Assembly: GCA_963737225.1 (NCBI GenBank)
Contig: CAVTSA010000017.1
Location: forward strand, 62,001 to 126,000
From: CAVTSA01 sp963737225
Lineage (GTDB): Bacteria; Chloroflexota; Dormibacteria; Dormibacterales; Dormibacteraceae
DNA length: 64,000 nucleotides
Direction: 5' to 3'
Below the pieces are notes generated by a model. The model saw nothing but the letters and a program-made list of their open reading frames with translations. It searched no databases and had not been told where the DNA came from. The first letter of the stretch is position 1, and every line of letters begins with the position of its first letter. The position numbers and the translations under genes are program-made. Of this stretch, positions 1-8,906 are shown one piece after another.

Positions 1-545
1 GCGACCTTCTCGGCGGCCGGCTTGTCGTGCGCGCCGATGATCACCCGGTCGGGGCGCATGAAGTCGCCGACCGCGGATCCCTCGCGCAGAAACTCAGGGT
101 TCGACACCACCGCCACCGGGAACTTGGGGTTGGTGCGTTGCAGCACCTCGGAGACCACGTCGCCGGTCCCGATCGGCACCGTCGACTTGTTGATCACGAC
201 CAGGGGCCCGGTCAGGTGCTCGGCGATCTGCGCGGCCGCCGCCTGGACGTAGCTCAGATCCGCGCTGCCATCATCCCCCTCGGGGGTGCCGACCGCCACG
301 AAGGCGAACTCGGCCTCCGGGATCGCATCCGCGTAGTCGGTCGTGAAGGTCAGCCGTCCGGCTCGGGTGTTGCGCTCGACGAGCTCCCTCAGCCCCGGCT
401 CATAGAAGTGCAGCCGGGCCCGGCGGAGGGATCGGACCTTGGCCTCGTCGATCTCGACCACGACCACGTCGTTGCCGAGATCGGCGAGGCAGGCGGCGCT
501 CGTGAGGCCGACGTATCCGGCCCCGATCACTGCGATGCGACTCAA
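1..545 (-). CDS. UDP-glucose/GDP-mannose dehydrogenase family protein, N-terminal part
   Basis: Nucleotide-sugar dehydrogenase that oxidises a UDP- or GDP-hexose to the uronic acid with two NAD+, supplying cytoplasmic precursors for polysaccharide. About 180 residues are in the window; the rest lies beyond base 1. The protein starts with the Rossmann motif VIGAGYVGL, followed by an acidic NAD-ribose site (VVVVEID), the VAVGTP turn, NKSTVPIGTGD and NPEFLREGSAVGDF, all typical of the UDP-glucose 6-dehydrogenase family. Homology begins at a TTG codon at 543-545. The GAGGAGG just upstream (548-554) is unusually close to it, so the exact start is uncertain. A four-codon frame ATG AGG AGG CTT TGA overlaps this TTG. 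The substrate cannot be fixed without the C-terminal half. The neighbouring glycosyltransferase on the same strand supports an exopolysaccharide role. Confidence 0.85.
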   Translation of the reverse strand, partial: MSRIAVIGAGYVGLTSAACLADLGNDVVVVEIDEAKVRSLRRARLHFYEPGLRELVERNTRAGRLTFTTDYADAIPEAEFAFVAVGTPEGDDGSADLSYVQAAAAQIAEHLTGPLVVINKSTVPIGTGDVVSEVLQRTNPKFPVAVVSNPEFLREGSAVGDFMRPDRVIIGAHDKPAAEKV

Positions 546-684
546 AGCCTCCTCATTGTCGCCTGTCCGCGGCAGTTCCTACGAGAGGCCTGCGACCCGA
601 TCCTGGCCCGGCATTCCCGGCGCGCGACGACCCTCTTGTCCTTGGTCCCGGTCCGTGGTCCCGGGACTGGCGCCGGGGAAAGGT

Positions 685-1806
685 TCACTCCGAAGCGGAC
701 GATCCCAGCAGCTGTTCGTACACCCGGATGGTCTGCCGCGCGGTGCGCCGCCAGCTGTAGGCGCGGGCGCGGACCAGGCCGCCTCGCCTCAGGCGCGCCG
801 CCCGGGCGGGGTCGCGGACCAGCGCCGCCGCCGCTCGGCCGAGAGCGGCCGCGTCTCCGTCGTCGACGAAGACGGCCGCCTCGTCGAGGACCTCCGGCAG
901 GCTCGAGTTGCGGTAGGTGACGACCGGGCAGCCGCACGCCATGGCCTCCAGCGGCGGCAGGCCGAAGCCCTCGTACCGGCTGGGGTAGAGGAGGCACGCG
1001 GCCGCCGAGTAGAGGTCCGCCAGGTCCTCGACCCCGACCTGGCCCACTCGCCTGGCAGCACCCAGCTCGCGGGGCGCCTGCGGTCCCGGGTCACCGGTCA
1101 GGACCAGCGGCACGTCGAGGCCCTCGCCACGAACCACCTCCCAGGCCCGCAGCAGACCCGCCGGGTCCTTCCGCGCGTCCAGGGCCCCCGCGTACAGCAG
1201 GTACGGCGCCTCCAGGCCGAAGCGGGCTCGGACCCGCTCCGCGGCTTCCTCCCGCGGCGCGAACACGGCCGCCGCCGCCTCGGGGATGACCGTGACCGTG
1301 GCCGGGTCGACCCCGGCCAGCCGGCGGGCGTCGTCGGCCGTCTGTCGCGACACGGCGATCACCACGTCGGCCTGCCGCAGGAGGCGGCGGCCGAGCCACC
1401 AGCGAAGCCGTTCGCCACGGAGCGCTGAACCACCCAGGGCCCAGGGGATGAGGTCATGGAGCGTGACCACGGTAGGGATCGCGCTGCGCGCGGGGAGGGC
1501 GAGGCTGGTCGCGTGGTAGACGCCGGGGCGGATTCGATCGAGCTTGCGCGGCATCGTGACCGCCTCTTCCAGGGGTGCGGCACGACCGCGGTAGCGGGGG
1601 CGCACGGCGAAGGCGACGAAATCGCCGCGCGGCAGCTCGGGCAGCGGCTCGCGTCCATCCACCAGCAGGCCGAGCTGGTTGTCGAAGCCCTCTTCGGTGA
1701 GCCCCGCCAGCAATCCGCGGACGTAGGTGCCGATTCCCCTGACCCGATCCCGGCCCTGCAGCGGCCGCACGTCGAGCAGGACACGACCGGCAGCGGTTGG
1801 CGGCAC
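685..1806 (-). CDS. Glycosyltransferase family 4 (GT-B)
   Basis: Probable GT4 transferase moving a sugar from a nucleotide donor to a growing glycan at the inner face of the membrane. The N-terminal fold has the GIGTYVRGLL turn after DVRPLQGRDRVRG. The C-terminal donor domain has LLYAGALDARKDPAGLL, the YPSRYEGFGLPPLEAMACG stretch with the EGFGLP and E-x7-E pattern of GT4 retaining enzymes, and ends with a helical SWRRTARQT segment. The frame stays open to a start at 1938, but its first ~44 residues are low complexity (four RAV repeats encoded by 9-bp repeats). A GTG at 1804-1806 with GGGGGAG upstream gives a normal 373-residue enzyme and is preferred. Acceptor and sugar are unknown. Confidence 0.85.
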   Translation of the reverse strand: MPPTAAGRVLLDVRPLQGRDRVRGIGTYVRGLLAGLTEEGFDNQLGLLVDGREPLPELPRGDFVAFAVRPRYRGRAAPLEEAVTMPRKLDRIRPGVYHATSLALPARSAIPTVVTLHDLIPWALGGSALRGERLRWWLGRRLLRQADVVIAVSRQTADDARRLAGVDPATVTVIPEAAAAVFAPREEAAERVRARFGLEAPYLLYAGALDARKDPAGLLRAWEVVRGEGLDVPLVLTGDPGPQAPRELGAARRVGQVGVEDLADLYSAAACLLYPSRYEGFGLPPLEAMACGCPVVTYRNSSLPEVLDEAAVFVDDGDAAALGRAAAALVRDPARAARLRRGGLVRARAYSWRRTARQTIRVYEQLLGSSASE

Positions 1807-2256
1807 CGGCTCAGGCTCCCCCACCGCGCGGACTGCGCGGACTGCGCGGACCGCGCGTACCGGCGACCGAGGCCTCCGGCCGCCACCCGACTCGCCGGGA
1901 CATGTCCGGCTGGTTGACAAAACGCGACGCGTGCTCATACTTCGCCTCGGCTCGTCCGTCGTGCCCGGCGTGGTTCCGGCTCGGTGGTGCGGCTCTGGAC
2001 ACCGTTGACGAGGAGCGGTTTATGGCGGAACCTTCACAACCGATGATCGCGACCCCTGCCGAGCCGATTTCCGGACGCGCGCTGAGGTCGGTCGCGATCG
2101 CGTCCTCGTCGGTGGGTGTCGCCCACGACTCGGGATGGCTGCCGAGAAGCCTGGCAGGGGCCCATCCGAGCGCGGAGAAAGCCCGGTTGTGCATTGTCGA
2201 CTCGTCCTCCGAGGAACCTCTCCTCGACACGGCTCAGTAGGAAAGGGAGCGAAGCA
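1807..2256. other. Gene-free divergent interval with 9-bp tandem repeats
   Basis: Between the divergent glycosyltransferase and stress-protein genes I see no convincing gene. At about 1826-1857 there are about four copies of a 9-bp GCGCGGACT-type repeat, which read as repeated RAV if the glycosyltransferase starts further upstream. TTGACG at 2005-2010 resembles a -35 box, but no good -10 box follows at the right distance. Confidence 0.5.
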
Positions 2257-2670
2257 GTGAAGATAGTCCTGGCGTACGACACCTCGGACGAAGCCAAAGT
2301 GGCCACCAAATGGGCCGCTCGGCTGGCCTCGGGGGAGGCGGGCAGCACGGTCGACGTGATCGGCGTGGTGCAGACGCTCGAGATGGCGCCCGAAACCCGC
2401 GACGCCGTCGCCCCGACCGAGCACCCGGCCGCCCTGGAGGCCGCGGTCGAGGCGGCGGCGGCGTCAGTCGCCAAGGACGCCCCGACGGCGACCGTGCAGC
2501 ACCGAGTTCTGGCCGGCAACCCCGCCGAGCAGATTCTCGACGCGGCCAGCGGGGCCGATGTCATCGTGATGGGCAAGTCGGGCTCCCACGGCATGCGGCG
2601 ATTCCTCATCGGGACGGTCGTCGAACGCGTCACCCGCCACTCTGAGACGACGGTACTGATCGCCCAGTAG
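2257..2670 (+). CDS. Universal stress protein (UspA family)
   Basis: Small cytoplasmic USP-fold protein of 137 residues, the usual length of a single-domain family member. It starts KIVLAYDTSDEA, the first strand with its acidic nucleotide-binding residue. It ends with the ATP-binding signature G-x2-G-x9-G-T, seen as GKSGSHGMRRFLIGTV, followed by the closing strand TTVLIAQ. An ATP-binding type is therefore likely. The GTG at 2257 is preferred because AGGAAAGGGAG lies just upstream and family homology begins there. The gene ends one base before the murI stop on the opposite strand, so the two transcripts converge with no spacer. Such proteins are usually induced by starvation or redox stress; no regulatory site was identified. 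Confidence 0.88.
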   Translation: MKIVLAYDTSDEAKVATKWAARLASGEAGSTVDVIGVVQTLEMAPETRDAVAPTEHPAALEAAVEAAAASVAKDAPTATVQHRVLAGNPAEQILDAASGADVIVMGKSGSHGMRRFLIGTVVERVTRHSETTVLIAQ

Positions 2671-3511
2671 TCAGACTGCCGGGCCGGCCCGGCGAGCGTC
2701 GACCTGCTCGCCGGGCGGCTCGATCTCGCACAGGGTCGGGGCGGTACCGCCGAACAGGACGTTCGCGATCTGCTGGTGCCGGCGTGCGGGACGCGGTCAC
2801 CAGCAGCTGGTGGCGGACCGGTGAGCCCTGCGCCCGCATGCGAGCGTGGTCGAGGCGCCGCTCGACCATGGCAGCGGTGGTCTCCGCCGAGTCCACGACG
2901 ACGAACGAATCCGGGTACAGGCGGCGGATCGCCGGCTGCAGCAACGGGTAATGCGTGCAGCCCAGGACCAGGACGTCCGCGCCCAGGTTGACCACGTCCC
3001 GCAGGTCGCGCTCCAGGGCGGCCTCCGCCCGAGCCGAGTCGGCCGCGCCCGCCTCCACGATGTCGACCAGCTCCGGGCACGCCTTCTGGAACACCCCGAC
3101 CATCGGGTCCAGCTCCTTGATCGCGTGCAGGTACTCCTGGCTGGCCCGGGTCCCCTCGGTGGAGATCACGCCGACCACACCCCGCCTGGTGGCGGCCACC
3201 GCGGCCTGGGCCCCGGGGCTGATCACTCCCACGATGGGGACGTCGAAGACCTCGCGCGCCTGGTTCAGCGCGGCGGCGGTCGCGGTGTTGCACGCGATGA
3301 CGACCAGCTTCACGTCGCGCGAGATCAGGTACCGGATGATGTCGAACGCGAAGCGCTTGACCTCCTCCTGATAACGGGGCCCGTACGGGAAATGGAGCAG
3401 GTCGCCAAGGTAGATCGTCGACTCGCCAGGCAGCCGGTCCTGGATCGCACGCAGCACGGTGAGGCCGCCGACGCCGGAGTCGAAGACCCCGATGGGGCGC
3501 TCGTCGGGCAT
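2671..3511 (-). CDS. murI: Glutamate racemase with a frameshift near the C-terminus
   Basis: Cofactor-independent racemase converting L-glutamate to D-glutamate for peptidoglycan. Visible motifs are IGVFDSGVGGLTVLR, the first catalytic cysteine region VIACNTATAAAL, the substrate loop YPLLQ and the second cysteine region LVLGCTHYPLL. The ATG at 3511 places IGVFDSGVGG near the N-terminus as expected. After LLVTAS (near 2776-2800) the frame loses family character, whereas the frame one base away continues with QQIANVLFGG and TAPTLCEIEPPGEQV and stops at 2671. Removing one base restores about 279 residues, the usual length. The uncorrected frame runs to 2630 into the stress-protein gene. Both catalytic cysteines lie before the break, so this is either a sequencing error or a recent lesion. 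Confidence 0.85.
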
Positions 3512-3835
3512 CGCCGGGGGAGTGTACGTCGCGGGTCGGCAGGCCCGTGCCGCGGCCCTTCCAGCGCCGGCCCCGGACCATCCCTCCGTTCGACATCCAG
3601 GCCCAGCGGGGACGGCGTTCCGCGGCACCCGCGTCGTGCAAGCGGGTCGCGGAGCTGCGCCCGATCGGGAGCAGCCCGGCAGTCAGACCCTCACCTCACC
3701 GCGAGCCGGCGGACGGCAGCCCGAATTGTCCGTTAGCGCGCCGCGATCCGGCGCGGCACGAGCGATCCGTGCATCGACGGCGGGGGTCCGCGACGATCGA
3801 AAAGAGAGGCTGACGGGCTGTTACACTCCCGCCCG
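3512..3835. other. Divergent intergenic interval
   Basis: About 320 bases between divergent murI and the nucleotide-sugar dehydrogenase gene. I see no gene here. The right end holds the -10-like box listed separately. Confidence 0.5.
3822..3835 (+). promoter_or_regulatory. -10 box of a leaderless promoter
   Basis: TACACT at 3822-3827 is followed by eight bases and then the GTG start at 3836. Transcription would begin at or next to the start codon, and no Shine-Dalgarno sequence is present. No clear -35 box was found. Confidence 0.5.
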
Positions 3836-5053
3836 GTGTCAACGCCATCCAATCGAACACGGCGGCCGCTGGACCTGGTGATCGTCGGTGGTTGTGGTCA
3901 CGTCGGGCTGCCGCTCGCCCTTGCCTTTGCCGACGCCGGACAGCAGGTCGGCATCTACGACATCGACGCCCAGAAGATGGACCAGGTCCGGGCCGGGAAG
4001 ATGCCCTTCATGGAGAGCGGCGCGGGCGAGCTCCTGACCCAGCTGCTCCCGACCGGTCGCCTTCACCTTTCCGACGATCCCGAGATCCTCCGGAAGACCT
4101 CGGTCGTCATCCTCGTCATCGGGACCCCGATCGACGAGTTCATGAACCCTTCCACCCGGGTCTTCGAGCGCGCGGTCGACGAGCTCGGACCCTATCTCGG
4201 CTCGGACTCGCTGCTCATCCTCCGGAGCACGGTCTATCCGGGCACGACCGAGTACGTCCAGCAGCGATTGGTCGAGCTGGGCCTGACGACGGACGTGGTC
4301 TTCTGCCCGGAGCGGATCGCCGAAGGGCACGCGCTGGAGGAGATCTCGAGTCTGCCGCAGATCATCGGCGCCACCAGCGATCAGGCCTTCCGGCGCGCGG
4401 CGTGCGTGTTCGCACCGCTCGACGTCCAGACGCTGCGGGTGCAGCCGCAGGAGGCGGAGCTGGCCAAGCTCTTCACGAACACCTGGCGCTACATGAAGTT
4501 CGCGGTGGCCAACCAGTTCTTCCAGATGGCCTCCAGCGCGGGCGTGGACTACAACCGGGTGCTGCACGCCGTCCGTCACGACTACCCGCGCGCCGCCGAC
4601 CTCCCGGGTCCCGGGTTCGCCGCCGGCCCCTGCCTCCTCAAGGACACCATGCAGCTCTCCGCGTTCAGCCCCGACCATTTCCCTCTTGGACAGTCGGCGA
4701 TGCTGGTCAACGAAGGGCTGCCCAGCTACATCGTGGAACGTCTCGAGGCCGACCGAGGCGAGCTCAAGGGACGCACGGTGGGGATCCTGGGGATGGCGTT
4801 CAAGGGCGAGTCGGACGACCCCCGAACCTCCCTCAGCTACAAGCTCCGCAAGCTGCTGACGTTCCGCCGGGCACGGGTGCTCGCCACCGACCCCTACGTC
4901 CCCGACTCCTCGCTGGTTCCGCTGGAGCGGGTGCTGGACGAGTCGGACACCCTGATCGTGGCGGCGCCGCACAAGGTCTACCGCGACCTCGATCTGGACC
5001 GCCGCGACGTGGTCGACATCTGGGGCATCACGCCGCGCGGGATCCGGATCTAG
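3836..5053 (+). CDS. Nucleotide-sugar dehydrogenase (UDP-ManNAc/UDP-GlcNAc dehydrogenase type)
   Basis: Second nucleotide-sugar dehydrogenase, 405 residues. The N-terminal Rossmann motif is VIVGGCGHVGLPLAL, then VILVIGTPID, the LILRSTVYPGTTE stretch, VVFCPERIAEG and a central helix KLFTNTWRYMKFAVANQF. The catalytic cysteine loop reads GPGFAAGPCLLKD, where GPCLxKD is diagnostic. The third domain carries GILGMAFKGESDDPR. The F/CPERIAEG motif and gene length resemble WecC/WbpA-type dehydrogenases making ManNAcA or GlcNAcA more than UDP-glucose dehydrogenase. It starts at a GTG only eight bases after a TACACT box and is followed after two bases by an epimerase gene, so the two probably form one transcript for an aminouronic or uronic sugar. 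Confidence 0.88.
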   Translation: MSTPSNRTRRPLDLVIVGGCGHVGLPLALAFADAGQQVGIYDIDAQKMDQVRAGKMPFMESGAGELLTQLLPTGRLHLSDDPEILRKTSVVILVIGTPIDEFMNPSTRVFERAVDELGPYLGSDSLLILRSTVYPGTTEYVQQRLVELGLTTDVVFCPERIAEGHALEEISSLPQIIGATSDQAFRRAACVFAPLDVQTLRVQPQEAELAKLFTNTWRYMKFAVANQFFQMASSAGVDYNRVLHAVRHDYPRAADLPGPGFAAGPCLLKDTMQLSAFSPDHFPLGQSAMLVNEGLPSYIVERLEADRGELKGRTVGILGMAFKGESDDPRTSLSYKLRKLLTFRRARVLATDPYVPDSSLVPLERVLDESDTLIVAAPHKVYRDLDLDRRDVVDIWGITPRGIRI

Positions 5054-5055
5054 CG

Positions 5056-6078
5056 ATGAGGATCCTGGTCACCGGCGCGGCCGGCTTCATCGCCGGCTAT
5101 CTGGTCCCCGAGCTCCTGGAGCAGGGCCACCAGGTCGTCGGCATCGACAACTACAGCAAGTACGGCCCGGTCGAGAAGACGTTCGACCGGCATCCTGCCT
5201 ACACGTTCGTCCGCGGGGACGCCAAGGACGCCGACCTGATGCAGGAGCTGGCCTCCGACTGCGACCAGGTGGTCGCGGGCGCGGCGATGATCGGCGGCAT
5301 CAGCTACTTCCACGAGTTCGCGTACGACCTGCTGGCCGAGAACGAACGCATCCTCGCCGCCACCTTCGACGCCGCCGTCGACGCGTTCAAGAGGGGCCGG
5401 TTGAAGAAGATCAACGTGCTCTCGAGCAGCATGGTCTACGAGAGCGCGACCGAGTTCCCGACCCCCGAAGGCGCGCAGCTCACCAGCCCCCCGCCGATCT
5501 CCACCTACGGCTTCCAGAAGCTGGCGTCGGAGTACTTCGCCAGGGGGGCGTGGGAGCAGTACCGCCTGCCCTACACGATCATCCGTCCCTTCAACTGCGT
5601 CGGCATCGGGGAGCGGAGGGCGCTGCGGGACCACGACGTGATGAGCGGCAACGTCAAGCTCGCGATGAGCCACGTGGTACCCGACCTGGCGCAGAAGGTG
5701 TTGAAGGGGCAGGACCCGCTGCACGTCCTCGGTGATGGGACCCAGGTCCGCCACTACACGTACGGCGGCGACCTTGCCCATGGGATCCGGCTCTGCGTCG
5801 AGTCGGAGGCCGCCCTGAACGATGACTTCAACATCTCGACCGCGGAGTCGACCACGGTGAGTGAGCTGGCGGCCGCCATCTGGGCGAAGTGCAAGGGCCC
5901 GGACGTCGAGCTCAGTCTCGTGCACGACCCGCCCTACGCCCACGACGTGCAGCTGCGTACGCCGGATGTCCACAAGGCGAGGGAGCGGCTTGGCTTCGAA
6001 GCCACCACGACCCTCGACCAGATGCTCGACGAGGTGATCCCTTGGATCCGGGAAGAGCTGGCAGCGGGCCGGATCTGA
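5056..6078 (+). CDS. NAD-dependent epimerase/dehydratase (extended SDR)
   Basis: Nucleotide-sugar-modifying short-chain dehydrogenase, 340 residues. It opens with the NAD-binding GAAGFIAGYL and a charged IDNYSKYG region, then LSSSMVYES (catalytic serine segment) and TYGFQKLASEY with the YxxxK pair. RPFNCVGIGE and YTYGGDLAHGI are substrate-domain motifs shared with UDP-glucose/UDP-GlcNAc epimerases and dehydratases. The ATG lies two bases after the preceding dehydrogenase stop. The glycosyltransferase gene downstream overlaps its end. Epimerisation or dehydration of the same UDP-sugar as the upstream enzyme is inferred from context; the exact reaction is not readable. Confidence 0.85.
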   Translation: MRILVTGAAGFIAGYLVPELLEQGHQVVGIDNYSKYGPVEKTFDRHPAYTFVRGDAKDADLMQELASDCDQVVAGAAMIGGISYFHEFAYDLLAENERILAATFDAAVDAFKRGRLKKINVLSSSMVYESATEFPTPEGAQLTSPPPISTYGFQKLASEYFARGAWEQYRLPYTIIRPFNCVGIGERRALRDHDVMSGNVKLAMSHVVPDLAQKVLKGQDPLHVLGDGTQVRHYTYGGDLAHGIRLCVESEAALNDDFNISTAESTTVSELAAAIWAKCKGPDVELSLVHDPPYAHDVQLRTPDVHKARERLGFEATTTLDQMLDEVIPWIREELAAGRI

Positions 6079-6797
6079 ACGACCCCCCACCGGCACTGTC
6101 GGTCGTCATCCCCGCCTACAACGAGGGCGAGAACATCGTCCCCGTCCTGCGTGCGCTCCACGAGCAGGTCCACGTCGCACCGAAGGAGGTGCTGATCGTG
6201 TACGACTTCGCGGAGGACACGACGGTCCCGGTGGCGGAGCGGCTGCTGCCGACCTATCCCGAGGTGCGCCTGGTGCTGAACCGGTTCGGACGCGGCGCGC
6301 TCAACGCACTCCGCACCGGCCTGCTCGACGCGCGCGCGCCATACGTGCTGGTGACCATGGCCGACCTCTCCGACGACCTGCGGGACGTGGATGCGATGTA
6401 CCGCCTGGCGCTGGAGGGGGCGGACGTGGTGGCCGGGAGCCGCTACATGCACGGAGGGGGTCAGCAGGGTGGTCCGCTCGTGAAGCGCACGCTCTCGCGC
6501 GCGGCGGGACTTTCCCTCCACTTCGTGGGTGGGGTGGGCACGCACGACCCGACCAACAACTTCAAGCTCTACAGCCGGAAGCTGCTCCAGTCGGTGCAGA
6601 TCGAGTCGAGCGGAGGGTTCGAGCTGGCGCTGGAGCTGACCGTCAAGGCCCATCTGGCCGGGTTCCGGGTGGCCGAGGTTCCGACCCGGTGGAACGACCG
6701 GACGGCGGGCCAGAGCCGCTTCCAGCTGCGCCGGTGGCTTCCGCACTACCTGCGGTGGTACCGCCAGGCGATGCTGGCGCGGATCCCGTTCGCGTGA
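6042..6797 (+). CDS. Glycosyltransferase family 2, polyprenol-phosphate sugar synthase type
   Basis: GT-A transferase like dolichol/polyprenyl-phosphate mannose synthases, which charge a lipid carrier with one sugar at the inner membrane face. The fold starts with LSVVIPAYNEGENIVPVL, has MADLSDDLRDVD in place of the usual DADLQ metal site, and a SGGFELALELTVKAHLAGFR acceptor segment followed by EVPTRWNDRTAGQSRF, typical of this subgroup. There is no C-terminal membrane domain. No ATG precedes the fold. A TTG at 6042 with GAGGTGATC upstream is chosen, giving about 251 residues and overlapping the epimerase by 37 bases. A rarer CTG at 6075 overlapping the epimerase stop is the alternative. The product probably feeds the GT-C-like membrane proteins encoded next. 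Confidence 0.82.
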   Translation: MDPGRAGSGPDLNDPPPALSVVIPAYNEGENIVPVLRALHEQVHVAPKEVLIVYDFAEDTTVPVAERLLPTYPEVRLVLNRFGRGALNALRTGLLDARAPYVLVTMADLSDDLRDVDAMYRLALEGADVVAGSRYMHGGGQQGGPLVKRTLSRAAGLSLHFVGGVGTHDPTNNFKLYSRKLLQSVQIESSGGFELALELTVKAHLAGFRVAEVPTRWNDRTAGQSRFQLRRWLPHYLRWYRQAMLARIPFA

Positions 6798-6825
6798 CCG
6801 CGGGCGACCCGCGGAGGGCTCGGGC

Positions 6826-8857
6826 GTGACCACCGCGGACGCCGACGGGCGACCACCTCAACCGTTCGGACGCGCCCGTCCCAAACGGTCGGCACGGCGG
6901 ACCTCGAGCGGGCTCTCGCGAGCCGGGGCCCGGCTGCTCGCGATCACGGGCTGTCTGGTCACGCTGCTGGACATCGGCGTGGGTCTCCGGTGGCAGGTTC
7001 CCTGGCACCTGGACCCGCTGCAGTCGCTCACGATGATCCTGCTGACCCTGGTCGCTTCGCTGACGCTGTTCCTCGGACCGGGTCTGGCGCTGATCCATCT
7101 CGGGCTGCTCCCCCGGCGGTGGGGTCTGGGGCTGGCGATCCTGCCAGGCATCCTGCTGATGGCCGCGAACGGCCTGCTGGCCTGGTTCCTGGCCAAGGAC
7201 GTCGACCCGCATCTGACGGCGGCCGCCGGAGCCGCCCTGGTGGTGGTGGCGCTGCTGGTCGCAGCCGTGCTGCCGGGGAGGGGGCGCGGCCTCGAGCGCA
7301 CCGACTGGGCCGCCTTGACTCTGATCCTGCTGGTGCTCTTGTTCGGAGTCGCTCGGGGCACCTACTCGCTGGGCCCTGACGGCGACCTCTACGGCGGCAC
7401 CATCTCGCAGACGCTGGAAGCCTCCAACCGGCCCGACAGCAGGATCTCCTACCTGACGGTGGGGCTGGTGGCGAACGGGAAGGCCCCTTACTCGTCCCGC
7501 GCCACCAAAGATCTGTACGCCCCCTATTCGTTCAGCTCCCGCGGCCCCATGCCGGGCCTGGCCGCCACGCCGATCGTCCTGATCTCGGGCGCCGTGGTCC
7601 CGCTCGGCGTGCCCCCCGACTCCTGGCAGCCCTTCGACCGTCAGGGCTTCGCGGCGTACCGGATCGCGATGGAGACGATGGCCGCGCTCGCGCTGCTGGC
7701 CGTCTTCTCCCTGGGCGCGGGTCGCCGGCGGTCGCCGGACGGCCCTGTTCGCTCTCCTCCTGGCCGCGACCACCCCCTTCGTGATCCATGAGGTGTACTT
7801 CACCTGGCCCAAGCTGCTGGCGGGCGCGCTGGTGCTGCTCTCGGCACAGGCGCTCCTGCTGCGCAGGCCGGTCGCGGCGGGCGTCTTTCTGGGCATCGGC
7901 TACCTCGCCCACCCCCTCGCGCTGACGACCCTGCCGGCACTGCTGCTGCTGTGGATCATCGTCGTGCAGCGGAACCCGAGGTGGCACCGAAAGGTAGCGT
8001 GGAGCGTGCGCGGCGTGCTCTGCACCGTCGGCGCGGCGGCGGTCTTCTACGCCGCCTGGCAGCTGGTGAACTGGCACCATGCGGCGCAGTCGAGCGAGTT
8101 CCTGCCGGCCGTGACGGCCGCGGGAATCGAGTACCCGGCCAAGAGCCTTGCGGTTTGGGTGTCGTGGCGGGTGAACTCCCTCGCATCCACCGTGGTTCCC
8201 CTGTTCGTCTACTTCGCGCACGCGCACGATCCCGGCTTCAACCCCGTCTTCGTGCCGGGGCAGCCGATCGTGCTCTTCTTCGAGCAGTACTGGACCTCGC
8301 TGCCGTTTGCCGTGGGGATCCTTTTCTTCCCCCTCTACCTCTACGGCCTGGTGCGCGGGTTCCTTCGCGACTGGGCGGTGGTGACGGCGACGGTCATCGT
8401 CCCCTTCTTCGCGTTCCTGGTCTATTGGGGTGCCGAGGACACCGGGCTGATGCGGGAAGGCCTCCAGGCGTGGCTGCTGGGAACCATGGTCGTCTATGCC
8501 TGGGTGCGCCGGTCGTCGAGACGGTGGCCGGTGGGCCTGGAGCGAGTGCTGCTGGCGACCCGGGTGGTCGAGACCGTGCTGCTCGTCCTGCTTCCCACCG
8601 TGCAGACCAGCGGCGTGCTGGTCGGGCACGCGTTCCGGGTCACCGACTACGTGAGCCTGGCCGTGATGCTGCTGGCCGCCTGCGGTCTGCTGGCGGCGGT
8701 GTTCGTGGTCGCGCGACCTCAGCGACGCCGGATCCGGACCACCCCGGCCGCGATCAGACTGCCCGACGCGAAGCGAGTGGAGGCCAGGGCACCGGAGATC
8801 GCGCCGGCGCCACCGGTGCCGAACGTGGGTCCGAACGCGTTCAGCGAGCTTCGTTAA
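6826..8857 (+). CDS. Multi-span membrane protein, GT-C-like, interrupted by one frameshift
   Basis: A GTG at 6826 with GGAGGG upstream begins a hydrophobic protein with at least nine likely membrane helices. The frame fails near 7717-7723, in the GGCGCGGGTCGCC stretch. One base away the reading continues as TALFALLLAATTPFVIHEVY and stays membrane-like to 8857. Removing one G gives about 676 residues. Large lumen-facing loops (DGDLYGGTISQTLEASNRPD) between helices suit a GT-C fold enzyme that uses lipid-linked sugar, and the polyprenol-phosphate synthase gene lies directly upstream. No family signature is strong enough to name a sugar or acceptor. A second translation start inside the gene (ATG-like at 7781) is possible but would cut through a membrane helix. 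Confidence 0.7.
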
Positions 8858-8867
8858 GCTCGGCCCC
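8855..8867 (+). promoter_or_regulatory. -10 box of a leaderless promoter before a 12-codon upstream frame
   Basis: TAAGCT at 8855-8860 overlaps the stop codon of the previous gene and lies seven bases before a GTG at 8868 that opens a short upstream reading frame. Confidence 0.4.
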
Positions 8868-8906
8868 GTGATCAGAGCGGGTAGCGCCGGCGGCGACGCC
8901 ACGTGA
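8868..8906 (+). CDS. Possible 12-residue leaderless upstream peptide
   Basis: GTG at 8868 opens a 12-codon frame reading MIRAGSAGGDAT. It ends in TGA at 8904-8906, which shares four bases (GTGA) with the GTG start of the next gene. A -10-like TAAGCT sits seven bases upstream, so a leaderless transcript would begin here and ribosomes would reach the main gene by coupled termination and restart. The main gene has no clear Shine-Dalgarno sequence of its own. The same arrangement recurs at 20434-20490. Expression is inferred only from this architecture. Confidence 0.35.
   Translation: MIRAGSAGGDAT

Noticed and set aside
1826..1857. 9-bp tandem repeats as a regulatory repeat
   Set aside because: They may just be low-complexity coding sequence of an extended glycosyltransferase N-terminus; nothing else marks them as a site.
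2034..3641. A 535-codon minus-strand frame over murI and the stress-protein gene
   Set aside because: It runs out of frame with murI and antisense to the stress protein; only the GC bias keeps it open.
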